NCBI RefSeq assembly: GCF_026151205.1
Contig: NC_087076.1
Span: forward strand, 22,004,828-22,068,827
Origin: Bolinopsis microptera
Lineage: Eukaryota; Ctenophora; Tentaculata; Lobata; Bolinopsidae
Direction of reading: 5' to 3'
Length of the DNA: 64,000 bases
The notes beneath the pieces are model-generated. The model did no database searches. It saw only the letters and a list, made by a program, of their open reading frames with translations, and was not told the DNA's origin. A program made the position numbers and the translations under genes. This document shows positions 39,104 through 51,570 of the stretch, in pieces (position 1 is the stretch's first letter; each line of letters starts with the position of its first letter).

Positions 39104-40294
39104 CACAGTAGAAATGTGTTGCAGGACAGGGGGTGTTGCCCAGTACTCACAGTAGAAATGTGTTGCAGGACAGGGGGTGTTGCCCAGTGCTCACAGTAGA
39201 AATGTGTTGCAGGACAGGGGGTGTTGCCCAGTGCTCACAGTAGAAATGTGTTGCAGGACAGGGGGTGTTGCCCAGTGCTCACAGTAGAAATGTGTTGCAG
39301 GACAGGGGGTGTTGCCCAGTGCTCACAGTAGAAATGTGTTGCAGGACAGGGGGTGTTGCCCAGTGCTCACAGTAGAAATGTGTTGCAGGACAGGGGGTGT
39401 TGCCCAGTGCTCACAGTAGAAATGTGTTGCAGGACAGGGGGTGTTGCCCAGTGCTCACAGTAGAAATGTGTTGCAGGACAGGGGGTGTTGCCCAGTGCTC
39501 ACAGTAGAAATGTGTTGCAGGACAGGGGGTGTTGCCCAGTGCTCACAGTAGAAATGTGTTGCAGGACAGGGGGTGTTGCCCAGTGCTCACAGTAGAAATG
39601 TGTTGCAGGACAGGGGGTGTTGCCCAGTGCTCACAGTAGAAATGTGTTGCAGGACAGGGGGTGTTGCCCAGTGCTCACAGTAGAAATGTGTTGCAGGACA
39701 GGGGGTGTTGCCCAGTGCTCACAGTAGAAATGTGTTGCAGGACAGGGGGTGTTGCCCAGTGCTCACAGTAGAAATGTGTTGCAGGACAGGGGGTGTTGCC
39801 CAGTGCTCACAGTAGAAATGTGTTGCAGGACAGGGGGTGTTGCCCAGTGCTCACAGTAGAAATGTGTTGCAGGACAGGGGGTGTTGCCCAGTGCTCACAG
39901 TAGAAATGTGTTGCAGGACAGGGGGTGTTGCCCAGTGCTCACAGTAGAAATGTGTTGCAGGACAGGGGGTGTTGCCCAGTGCTCACAGTAGAAATGTGTT
40001 GCAGGACAGGGGGTGTTGCCCAGTGCTCACAGTAGAAATGTGTTGCAGGACAGGGGGTGTTGCCCAGTGCTCACAGTAGAAATGTGTTGCAGGACAGGGG
40101 GTGGTTGCCCAGTGCACAGAAGAAAAGTGGTTGCAGGACAGGGGTGTTGCCAGTGCTCACAGTAGAAATGTGTGCAGGATCGGGTGTGTTGCCCAGTGCT
40201 CACAGTCAGTAGAAATGTGTTGCAGGACAGGGGGTGTTGCTCAGTGCTCACAGTAGAAATGTGTTGCAGGACAGGGGGTGTTGCCCAGTGCTCA
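39104..40294. repeat. 44-bp minisatellite, ~27 units, damaged at one end
   Basis: The unit begins CACAGTAGAAATGTGTTGCA and includes GGACAGGGGGTGTTGCCCAG. The first ~22 units are practically identical (one A/G change in the first). Units between about 40100 and 40215 carry many single-base insertions and deletions, then two clean units follow. The minus-strand ORF (40027-40308) is an artefact of those indels. Confidence 0.96.
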
Positions 40295-40467
40295 GCAGTG
40301 ATCGTCACGTGAAATATTATTCGCTTTTAAACTATATAATGGGTCACGGTTCATGTATAAAATGCTGCTGCAGAGTGCAGAGGTTGGTTGATTCTAGAGC
40401 AGTCACAATGTGTAATGAACGTGAGGTTTCGCCGAATTGCCCCTGATTTGAACGCCTGTTGATTGTG

Positions 40468-40690
40468 TTACATTTGTGATTTTTGAGTCTTAGTCAGTGT
40501 CCAGGTTTCTAATCCGTAAATCAGTACCGATTCGCATGCTGCAATGAACAATCGGATCTTAAGGCTCTTTGAAAGTTTAGATTTCCAGATATCACTCAGT
40601 GTGTATAGGGTACCCCCTACTTTCTCCTTCATTATCTTCCTAACCCTGATCTTATTCAAACCAGTATAAATCAAGAATATTCAAATAACA
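40468..40690 (-). pseudogene. LINE fragment, RT C-terminal region
   Basis: The minus strand encodes about 68 residues containing LYTLSDIWKSKLSKSLKIR and LFIAACESVLIYGLETWTLT. This matches the style of the post-RT thumb region of animal LINEs (KIRLF...SVL.YG.ETWTL). It is truncated on both sides. It differs from the LINE at 12.8-14.6 kb, so it derives from another family or lineage. Confidence 0.75.
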
Positions 40691-43079
40691 CCTCATGAGC
40701 GGAGAGTCTAAAATTTGTGACATGACACGATGTTGTGATATTTAATTTCACTTTCATCATATTATATTATGAAGGAGCAAATGGTGTTCATCATATTAAG
40801 ATATTAGCTGTATCTGTTGTGATATCAGATATGAGATATGAGAGACGATATACCACCACCCCCACGAAGGAACCATAATATTAATGGTACTTAGAGGTGT
40901 GCTTAATATAAGACTATCACAGTACTGTCACATTATGCCATTTCATCGTTATGATTTGTGGAGCGATATTGGTGTGTTTTTTAATCAAATCGTGAAGGGA
41001 GTGACACATGGTGGGTGAGTTTTGTGAGACATTTCTGCTCTGGTATAAGTTGTTGTTATTTGTAATCCAATACGATAATTAGAGGTGGCTACTACTTATA
41101 TCAAATAAGATAATTTTAAATTAATAATAATCTACAACGTGCACCTTTTAAGGTGGTATAAGTACCACTTAGATCCTTTCTAGATAATTTGTACTAATAA
41201 TCTGCGGCCCAATGTTCAAGTTCATGGTGTTGTACCACTAGTACCAGTGTTATTAATAACGCGAGCTCTCTGATACAACTATTTCTTAATCGAAATGTAA
41301 TCTAGCCCCTCCCCACCCCTGCATGATATCTCTCACTCTCTTTCTCTTTCAGTCACGCACCTAGCTTCCACATAGTCCGCACCAAAACTTAAAACAACCT
41401 TGATACACACTTTCGAGAAATAACCACTTTAATCTTTATACATCCCTACTTTTATATAATTTTATAGAACTGGAGTACAGCTGCAGTAGAATCTTAGAAT
41501 GGTCACATAAACACTCAAGCTCTCTCTCTACCTCTCTCTAAAATCCTGCGATTCTCCGATTATCAAACTTCTAATTCAGCGCATCTTTAAATTTGAACAT
41601 CTGTTCTAAGGCAGTACTTGATAAGCATTGCGTCCCTATAACATATATAGTATATATCACTTTATATTATATGGTTACAGGTGTGGGGGGCTGTTAAGAA
41701 AGTCACTGTTTGCAATCATGCTATTAAAGAGCTCATCATGAAATTATCTCCCAGTATTTATCCTTATGATGATAATTAGGCCAGCTGCACTGTACTGGAG
41801 GGAGTACTACCTTACAGTAGTAGGAGTGCTGGCGGGAGGGGCCTTAATTCAATCTGGGAGAGATTATTGAGTGCATGTGTTTGTGTTTATGATTAGGAGT
41901 TATTAATGCTTTTCATGCAAACATATTGTTAAAGATGGTATTGCAAACCACTCACCCTACCTCTGAGGTTAGCTTACAGTTCAGGTACTAGTTCAGGTAT
42001 TAGTTCAGGTACTAGTTCTGGAGCTACTATAGTTCTGAAGCACGAGTAGTACAGTGACCAATTCACCCGTAGCTATACAAACGGTTGTTCTGTTACAGAA
42101 CTAGTTTACCATTTTACCCTCAGATCCCGAGACAGTGCCAGTTTAAGGCCAGATCCTTAGTGTTTATTATCGGCGGGGAATTTCCATTTCACGATAAGAT
42201 CATTCGGTAAACTACCACTCCTTCTTTCTCTTCAGTTCATTTCCAGACAGAGCATTGTTTCAGTAATTACTCACTGATTGTCTCACTAATTGCCTCGCTA
42301 ATTACTAGTTCTATATCGACAGACGACAACTGAGTGAACATTCCAGGAATTGCACGGTGAAGTTAGTTTAAATGTCCGATGTCCAATGATTTTGGCGTCC
42401 ACGGGTCATCTTTTAAAAGAACAAACTGATTTACAATTGACGGTTATATATCGGCAATATTTATGAGCCCCGTTACGAATCGAGCTAAAGTCATTAGCAG
42501 GCGATTAGGCCATTAGCTTAGCGTTATGCCGACTTGAGCCTGATACCATCCGTTACTTTTAGTTGTTACCGAAAACCCCGATTTACCTCTGCCATTTCCT
42601 TTCCCCCGAACTTAAGAGGAAAAGGAGACGACTACTTTCCATTTAATTGGAAGAAGTTGCTACTCGATGCACTGTCAACTCGTGACCATCCTGTCGAAAA
42701 TGGTGCATTTTCCAACATTTGTAACTTGTAACTGCGGTTAACAGGTGCTCTCGTGCTGATTAACTTTCCAGTTCTGGTTAATTACCTAGTACATCAAATT
42801 TCCAGTATAGGTTAATTACCAGGCTAATTAATTAATTACTGAGCTGGCACTGATTGTGTCCATGTAAATGTACAGGTTAATTATCTAGCTGACACTGATT
42901 GGGTCTATGTAAATGGCCGTATTGGTATGCGAGGTGTTAACTTTTAGCTTTATCCTGGTTGTTGGACACAACAGCAATTGTTGTACAGTTTGGAATGGTC
43001 GTGGTGATAACGTCAAGTTTGTTCAGTTACTGCTCATTTCGAAGATTGTAAAAAGATACTTGTTACCTGACCAGGTTAG
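40691..43079. other. Intergenic DNA, no gene recognised
   Basis: AT-rich. A short run of TAGTTCAGGTAC-type repeats lies near 41970-42020. A 65-codon ORF at 42534-42731 has no recognisable domain. Confidence 0.5.
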
Positions 43080-43351
43080 GTGATGTCGATGTCATTTATA
43101 GTTATAGAGTCGCCTGTCGGAAACTGAATTACATTTAAACGTTTAAGAGACAGCTTTGTTCCCAGAAATTTGATTGGGATGGTTACGTTTATTCGTGAAG
43201 TATGAATGTCGAGTATTTCAGTGATGTCGATGTCATTTATAGTTATAGAGTCGCCTGTCTAAAACTGAATTACATTTAAACGTTTAAGAGACAGCCTTGT
43301 TCCCAGAAATTTGATCGGGATGGTTACTTTTATTTATGAAGTATGAATGTC
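43080..43351. repeat. Tandem duplication, 141-bp period
   Basis: The segment starting GTGATGTCGATGTCATTTAT at 43080 is repeated at 43221 and matches over about 130 bases with roughly eight substitutions. Both copies end with GAAGTATGAATGTC. Confidence 0.9.
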
Positions 43352-45102
43352 CACATTTATGCTTGTCAGTACTGTGATCATGATAGGTTTAATTGGATTT
43401 ATAGTTCAACTGATGACAGTTTGAAATTAATTGGCAACTGTATGATTCCTGTATTCGGTTGAGAAGCAAGAATTTCATTAGAGTATGTCAAATTATCTAT
43501 TCTTAAATTATTCATTTTTAAATCCCTTATATTAAGGTCTTTTCTTAAATTATGGACTCTCCTAGGATCCTGCGTCTTCATATACCTACTATATTGTATA
43601 CCAATTAATATTTGCGGTCGTAGCGAAGAGTACACAATAATCTAATTGACCACAAAATTGCATGCCATTTATTTACTTAATTTATTAATTTATTGATTTA
43701 TTAACGATATAAGTTTTGTAAATGCAAGGATGGGCTGGATCCTATAGCTCGAATTAAAACCTAAATGGTCTCCAAAACTTCTAGACCTTTTGCTTATCTA
43801 AATGTAGATCATCTACAGAAGATAGATCTCCTAGCATATGCATTATGCATGTGAAAAAGGGGTCTGAATTTGAATTATTCATTTGATAATTTCCTTTGTC
43901 CTCTCAATTGTACACGTCTGATTCTGAACAATATTTTGATCTTGTGCGTTTTGAACAGATGGTTCAAACTCTAAAACCATCCACCCGGTTACTCTTATCA
44001 AGGCTGATCAATATCTTATCAAAATACCATTTGTTTCTACAGTTCCGAGTTCGGTAAGTTCCGCTGTTGACCTTCTCCATTTTGCGTGTTCTTTTATTTT
44101 TATCGCTATCAGCAGAGTTTTTTCATCACGTTCCATTTCTTTAGTCGACTAAGAAAAGTGTAAATTTATCGTCTGTTTCAATCCTACATAGGATGGTTAT
44201 TTGGCACGAATTTAGATCTTATGACTTATCGAGGTCACAAGGTTTGCAATTTCAATCTTTATTCGAAACAATTAAATGAATCATGCATCAAAAATGGGAA
44301 AATAATTTTCCGGAGAATGTCCCCAAACGGCATACTGCAGTGCCACCTGTGGTCTTAGAACGCACCCCTAGTCACAGAGAAATAGAGCCTGTTAAAATAC
44401 TGAGTATTCATCGTACAATATATTCTCAAAATTCCTCTCTTTTGTTAATAAATATTTGAAATAATACCGTTTACTGTCTGGGTATTTAGTTTTCCGAAAC
44501 GTACTAATTAAGGTAATGAAATTAGTTTTCAAAGCGCGTTCCTTGCGCCGACTTTTTGAAAGTATGTCTTTTTTGTGATCAGATTAAAAAAGTTCAATCA
44601 AACTTAAATCCATTGTCCAACTGAATTTAATTGTCCAACTGAATTTAAATTTACTTGGCAGAAAATAATAGCCGTCAGTACTCGGTCATTACATTAGTTT
44701 GCCGTATTTGATAAAATTAGTCGTTTGCCTGAATTTTGTAAACATCTGAACGCAGTTCATCATCATGGGTGAGTTGGTAGCTGCTTTAGACAGTGTCCAT
44801 GGTATTAAACTATTCTCACTCAAACGCCCGGACGAAACTGTAAACAATTAAACATATTCTCTCTGCTGCTTTTTCAGTGGTAATGGTTTTAACTTATTAC
44901 AGCACCACAAATCAATAACATTTATTGAGGTTATGTCTGAATACCAATAGGATTTACTGAATCTAACAAGACAGCCTTTTTAACCTCCACCAACTATTTT
45001 AACTATCTGATCTGAAATATGCTCCTCGTTAGATCAGCCTCGTCTCATTTCAAGGAACATAATTGTATACCAAGACCTTAGTGACGATTCACTTTCCTAG
45101 AT
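43352..45102. other. Intergenic DNA
   Basis: No gene recognised. An 18-base tandem repeat (TTGTCCAACTGAATTTAA) occurs near 44618-44652. Confidence 0.5.
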
Positions 45103-46372
45103 TTGCTAGGTAACGGTTGGTTGCTAGGTAACGGTTAGTTGCTAGGTAACGGTTAGTTGCTATGTAACGGTTAGTTGCTAGGTAACGGTTGGTTGCTAGG
45201 TAACGGTTGGTTGCTAGGTAACGGTTGGTTGCTAGGTAACGGTTGGTTGCTAGGTAACGGTTGGTTGCTAGGTAACGGTTGGTTGCTAGGTAACGGTTGG
45301 TTGCTAGGTAACGGTTGGTTGCTAGGTAACGGTTGGTTGCTAGGTAACGGTTGGTTGCTAGGTAACGGTTGGTTGCTAGGTAACGGTTGGTTGCTAGGTA
45401 ACGGTTGGTTGCTAGGTAACGGTTGGTTGCTAGGTAACGGTTAGTTGCTAGGTAACGGTTGGTTGCTAGGTAACGGTTGGTTGCTAGGTAACGGTTGGTT
45501 GCTAGGTAACGGTTGGTTGCTAGGTAACGGTTGGTTGCTAGGTAACGGTTGGTTGCTAGGTAACGGTTAGTTGCTAGGTAACGGTTGGTTGCTAGGTAAC
45601 GGTTGGTTGCTAGGTAACGGTTGGTTGCTAGGTAACGGTTGGTTGCTAGGTAACGGTTGGTTGCTAGGTAACGGTTGGTTGCTAGGTAACGGCTAGTTGC
45701 TAGGTAACGGCTAGTTGCTAGGTAACGGTTGGTTGCTAGGTAACGGTTGGTTGCTAGGTAACGGTTGGTTGCTAGGTAACGGTTGGTTGCTAGGTAACGG
45801 CTAGTTGCTAGGTAACGGTTAGTTGCTAGGTAACGGTTAGTTGCTAGGTAACGGTTGGTTGCTAGGTAACGGTTGGTTGCTAGGTAACGGTTAGTTGCTA
45901 GGTAACGGTTGGTTGCTAGGTAACGGTTGGTTGCTAGGTAACGGTTGGTTGCTAGGTAACGGTTAGTTGCTAGGTAACGGTTAGTTGCTAGGTAACGGTT
46001 AGTTGCTAGGTAACGGTTGGTTGCTAGGTAACGGTTGGTTGCTAGGTAACGGTTGGTTGCTAGGTAACGGTTAGTTGCTAGGTAACGGTTAGTTGCTAGG
46101 TAACGGTTAGTTGCTAGGTAACGGTTAGTTGCTAGGTAACGGTTAGTTGCTAGGTAACGGCTAGTTGCTAGGTAACGGCTAGTTGCTAGGTAACGGTTGG
46201 TTGCTAGGTAACGGTTAGTTGCTAGGTAACGGTTAGTTGCTAGGTAACGGTTAGTTGCTAGGTAACGGCTAGTTGCTAGGTAACGGTTAGTTGCTAGGTA
46301 ACGGTTAGTTGCTAGGTAACGGTTGGTTGCTAGGTAATGGTTAGTTGCCAGGCAGCAGTTAGTTGCTAGGTA
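45103..46372. repeat. 18-bp minisatellite of X-box-like motifs, ~69 units
   Basis: The unit is GTTGCTAGGTAAC plus a 5-base linker (GGTTG, GGTTA or GGCTA). The 13-base core fits the RFX X-box consensus RYYNYY-N(1-3)-RRNRAC with a one-base spacer, on both strands. Within the array body, the differences I see fall in linker positions four and three. Core changes occur only at the edges (TATGTAAC near 45160; GGTAATGG and later decayed units after about 46330). Open frames such as 45175-45444 are artefacts of an 18-bp stop-free unit. Confidence 0.95.
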
Positions 46373-46974
<602 letters not shown>

Positions 46975-47190
46975 ACAGATGATGATCCGAGAGAGATCCA
47001 TCGAGTCCCGAGCGCAGGAGACTGCAGAGACACTGATCGAAGGGGAGAGAGATCGTATGTGGAGTTAGAGCAGAGAGCACGTCATGGAGTAGATCAGGCC
47101 GTGAGCAGGAGTGGAGAGAGAGAGAGAGAGAGAGGAGGAGAGAGAGAGAGGAGAGAGGAGCCAGCAGAACTGGAGTAGTGATGAGATACT

Positions 47191-47625
47191 GTAGAGCACC
47201 CGCACTCAGTTGTATGAAAGTGAGAGAAGGGAAAGATGAGGGCCCTCTAGAGAGAGAGGGAACACCTCTCACTCTGTTATTCATCAACAATATTGCATAA
47301 CTGGGGGACCTTTAGAGAGGTGGGGAGATAATAATACGGCATCACCTCCCCAGCTGTTCTGGTTCGTTGTTGCAAGGGTGGATCTTATTGTGTGAAGCGT
47401 ACTCGATAGGGACGAACACTCGAGCTCGACTTGGTCGTGCTGTGTTATTACTGTAGTAGCACCCGCTACTCAGTTGTTGAACAGTGTAAAAGTAATCGGG
47501 GCCTCTCTCTACTGAGAGAGGGAGATCTCTCTCACTCTGTTTTCATCAACAATATTGCATTTAATCTGGGGGATGTTGGAGGTGGGGAGTGTAATAATAC
47601 GGCATCACCCCCGTGTTTGTGTCGT
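47191..47625. repeat. Diverged direct duplication, ~255-bp period
   Basis: The segments at 47191-47375 and about 47450-47625 share the order of GTAG-AGCACCCGC-ACTCAGTTGT, AGAGAGAGGGA, CTCTCACTCTGTT, CATCAACAATATTGCAT, CTGGGGGA, AGGTGGGGAG and ATAATACGGCATCACC. They carry many substitutions and small indels, so this is an old duplication. A plus-strand ORF across the second copy (47431-47685) is not shared with the first and is unlikely to be a gene. Confidence 0.8.
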
Positions 47626-48723
47626 TTGGAGTATTTATTGGTAGCCCTAGACCGATCACTCGAGTACGATTGCTTTTCTAATTAGTGTTTTATGTTTTGT
47701 TTTATGAACCCCCCGATATTTATGTTAGGTTATTGGTTATAGCATCCTAGATCCAATCACCATGACGATTGACGATTGCTAGTCTCTTATTTTATTTTAT
47801 GTTTAGTATTTATGAAGGAGCACATATGTGTTGTGCGGTGTTGCTAGGTATTGCTAGGTGTTGCTAGGTGTTGCTAGGTGTTGCTAGGTGTTGCTAGGTG
47901 TTGCTAGGTCAGTTGTTTTATATTATGTACGCACCAGAGATTTTCTTAGGTTCAAAAGAAGGAGCAAATGTTTGGAGTTGATGTAACCTATTCTTGTCAT
48001 TGCACTCAAATAGATAAATCGTTAAACCTCCATGGTTCAGACGCCTCTTTAGCTACAAAAGTTTCTTTCCATCAACCATCGTCTGTGATTACGATCCATT
48101 TCCAGGTTCACCATCACAAATTGCAGCAAAATTGTTTGTTGATAATTATTTGATGGCAAATTTGTCTAACAATAAGAGCGATTAGCGTAAATATTCCAAC
48201 AATTCAACGTCATGTGATTTCTCACGAAATTGTCGCTCTGCTATTTTATTCTCAAGTTCTCATCCGACATCTGCGTCTGGGATGTTAAGTTTGCTGTGAG
48301 TCTCGTGCTAGACAATCTCATCCGATATTTACAAAGATAATCCTAACTCAAACACCTTATGAACAATTTATTTTGTAACACAACCCATTAACAATGTATT
48401 TTGTTAAATAACCCATTAATGGAAAATTGAAACTTTCCAACGCGCGTTTACGGTAAATAAAAGGGACTAAGTGCTATATAAGTATATTTTAGGTTATAAA
48501 TAACATAAAATGTGCTTTGAGAGCTTTGTATACTATTTTGTTTCAAGATCTCTTTGCAGCTTCCACTGCTAAATGAGATTTGAAAATGTTTGCATTTAAC
48601 TTACAGGTTTGGTATTCTTCCCATTAATGCAAAATTCAATCAATATAATAGTCTTTACAATGCAAGTTCATCTTCCAGATCAGCTGTTAGGTTTAATATC
48701 TGCTATGTAAGCTACCTCTCATA
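47626..48723. other. Intergenic DNA with a 10-bp repeat
   Basis: Seven tandem copies of TTGCTAGGTG/A lie at 47841-47909, sharing the TTGCTAGGT core of the array at 45.1 kb. Otherwise no gene or RNA recognised. Confidence 0.6.
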
Positions 48724-49075
48724 CAGCAGGGTGTCATAATTATTGGCGCGTAGACAATTTTGCGTAAAATTTTAGCTTACCCAAGCTTTTAGAAACGATC
48801 ATTTCTTGACTTCTGAGGGTCAGCTTCCTATGGAGTCTTCATCTAACCAAGTATGGAATCGACTCTTTAAAAAACGGCCTAAATTATGGGTTTTGAGGTA
48901 CATCAACACAAAACTCTGAATTAAAGAAAAATTTTAGACGATTGTCTACAGACCAGTTTTTGAATTTTGTAATTTCGATATTCAGAAGTAAAGTTATGAC
49001 CCGTCTAAAAATATTGATTTCATCATAAAATACACATACAATTTCAAACACGCCAATAATTCTGACACCCTGCTG
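48724..49075. mobile_element. Mariner-like MITE, 352 bp
   Basis: Inverted ends CAGCAGGGTGTCATAATTAT (48724 onward) and its near-complement ending at 49075 match at about 25 of 27 positions. TA dinucleotides flank both sides (48722-48723 and 49076-49077), the target-site duplication expected of Tc1/mariner. No ORF lies inside, so it is a non-autonomous element. Its termini differ from the element at 10.4 kb, implying a second family. Confidence 0.82.
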
Positions 49076-49077
49076 TA

Positions 49078-50790
49078 GAAACGAACATGTAGTAAAGCAC
49101 CAACAAGTTTGATGTTATGGAATTTTTTTAATAGGCAATAGGTATTTTTGGGTACCGAAAGTAAGCTACTCCACCCTTAATGGCTAATGCATGAGTAATG
49201 AGTATTTCATTAATACTGTTTTAGAATGGCAAAAATAGTTGTTAAATACGTTTCTGCTCTTTGTGATCATGTGCTTTGAATACAATTTATAAAATACAAC
49301 GATTAATTGTTAATTTAACAACGATGACAAAAGAGATCACACGGCCGTGAGTGTTCTCTTATTCATGGAGGGTATTGAGTAGTAGTAATTCAAATGTCCC
49401 TGCCTTCTGTATACTCTCCATCAAGAAAACACTCCGTGCGTCCTCTTTTGCCGTCGTTGTTAATCTTATAGTCAATACAATATACAACATCGAGCATTTT
49501 GAGCTATTCGTTGGTTTTCTTTATGATTCCTCATTACCTGTTTAAGCCTGTAAAATTGTGGAAACAAACTCATTTAAGGAACCATTTAAATTCAGTAAAT
49601 ACGACCGTTTATACTAGTCGCAATTGTCGCATTCTCAGTGGCCAGGTGGCTATGCGGCATAACCACTGGCCAGCCTGTGGTTGCTAGTGTGTTACAAATA
49701 GCCTAAAAATGGGTAATTTCAGATTCTAGCAGCAATAATTTCGCTCTTTGAAGTTTAACCAGCGAATCCCATGATGCGCTGTGGATTGTTTCCCAGACAA
49801 TAAATATGCTGCGACTTCAATACCGTTTATGTTATAAAACCTCTCAAGCATACGTGTGAGAGGTTTTGTAGCTTCCCAGCCTCATACTCTCATAGCTCCT
49901 TCCCACTCACATAACTCATTAGTATCTTAATTTGAGAATATGTATTATCTCAGCTACTTCCATAGTACTATTATTCACGGGAACATAGCAATAAATCTTG
50001 TGAAAGAACACATTTCGATAAAGCAATAATGTAGTAGCTGTATCCCAGACTTAATATCATGATGAGACCCAATCATGCTAATAAGGATGATGATGGTGGG
50101 TGATGATGATGATGGTGATGATATGGATGGGTAACCTCGTCTGGAGATAGTGCAGCTGCTAGCCATGAGAAGATTTAATTCTTTAATTGTTTCTCTCTCT
50201 CTCCTGGGACCTAGATAATTACTGAGACTACGGCCAAGTAATTAAACGTTAATTAAACCGTTATTAGAGTGGCGTGTCTTCACTATATCCTAACTATGTT
50301 AAGTCCCTGTACTACTGCCGACCCTTATTTAGTCCCTTAACTTCGTATTAAGTACTGCTACCTCCCCTCCTTTTATCTTTAGTCCCTTATCTTCTTGTTA
50401 AGTTATAATTTCCAGATGTTTGTTGCAGCCAGGTTAGATAGGCGAGCCTATAATCGATATTTTATGTAGTACTAACTACTAATCCTAAGATACTGCACAG
50501 TTATATAACTTAACATGTTAGTTATCACTTATGACTTACATGTTATGCTTTCTCGTGTCCAGCTTCTCCGTCAGAGTCTTGTAATAGAAGGAACTGCAAG
50601 GACGTACACTGCACTCTCTCTCTCTCCCTCTCTCTGCAAGGACATCTTTTGTTTCACGTATTGAAATATAATTTTAAGAAAGGACGAGAAACATTTGTAT
50701 TCTGATCTTCAGACTAGAAACCGAATTTGACAGCACGCGCGCCGCAACTAATTCCTATATAAAATTCCTAACAAGTAATAGTAGTAGTAA
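49078..50790. other. Intergenic DNA with a small hairpin
   Basis: AAAACCTCTCA (49836-49846) and TGAGAGGTTTT (49857-49867) form an 11-bp stem with a 10-base loop. A GATGATGGTG-type repeat lies near 50090-50130 and a CT run near 50618. No gene recognised. Confidence 0.5.
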
Positions 50791-51570
50791 ATCTTTCAAA
50801 GTACGAAATATCTCTTTAAAAGAGCATCCTAGGCACCTTATAGATATCAAAACGCATAAAAAAGAAAACAAAAACATCAACCATCTTCTAACTTCTTCCA
50901 CTCCTCCCTATCTAAAGCTAAAAATCTAAGGTCTTCGAAATCAGTCAAATTCTTAAGTCTAATATCAAGATTTCTACTAGTCAAGTCTTTTCTAATAACA
51001 TCTAATAAGTTTAAACATGGTCTACCCCGTCTCCCTTCCATAAAAATATCAGAATTTATAGCAAATAACATAGAGGTGTATGCTGGTGAGTCTTCCTGTC
51101 CTCTTAAGATATGTCCTAACATTCTCCATCGAAACTTAGAGACTCTCACAGATAAGGGAGTGACATAACAACGAGCATAGAGTGCCTCATTAGAAATAAC
51201 CCCATTAGGCCATCTGATGTTGAGGATTCTTCGGAGGTGTTTGCGATGAGCAATATCAAGTTCATTCAACGAAGCTAGTGGTGCAGCCCAGGAGTTGCAG
51301 TTGTAGAGTAGAATAGAGACTACTTGTGCCTCGTAGATTTTGATCTTCCTTTGGACTGAAATCTTGCTCTTCATCCAAACTTTCTGAAATTTACTAAAGG
51401 CAACATTACCAAGGAATATTCGATTCTTGATATCCTTAACAGTGCACATCAACGATCCTAAAGTTTTGTTAGAGCGCCACTCTTCATCACCTCTATACAC
51501 TTTAGTAAGTAATAGTCTGAAAATTTGATGGAACCTCCTAATGCACCCCTCCGCAGGACTACATTATGTT
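50790..51570 (-). pseudogene. 5'-truncated LINE, C-terminal coding end and 3' UTR
   Basis: The minus strand is open from about 51565 to a stop at 50877, encoding roughly 225 residues. Recognisable LINE tail segments are RRFHQIFRLLL, NKTLGSLMCTVKDIKNRI, then KIKIYEAQVVSILLYNCNSW, then HRKHLRRILNIRWPNGVISN, then FRWRMLGHILRG, then GRRGRPCLNLLDVIRKDL, ending DREEWKKLEDG. These correspond to the RT thumb and the C-terminal region of an endonuclease-RT protein; the catalytic core is missing. The remaining ORF has no stops, which suggests a fairly recent insertion. The 3' side ends near a (TAG/TAC) trinucleotide stretch (50779-50791), a plausible element tail. Confidence 0.88.

Noticed and set aside
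43407-43426. Hammerhead-ribozyme-like CTGATGA...GAAA
   Set aside because: The bases between the two core boxes do not form a stem II and no flanking stems I and III were found.
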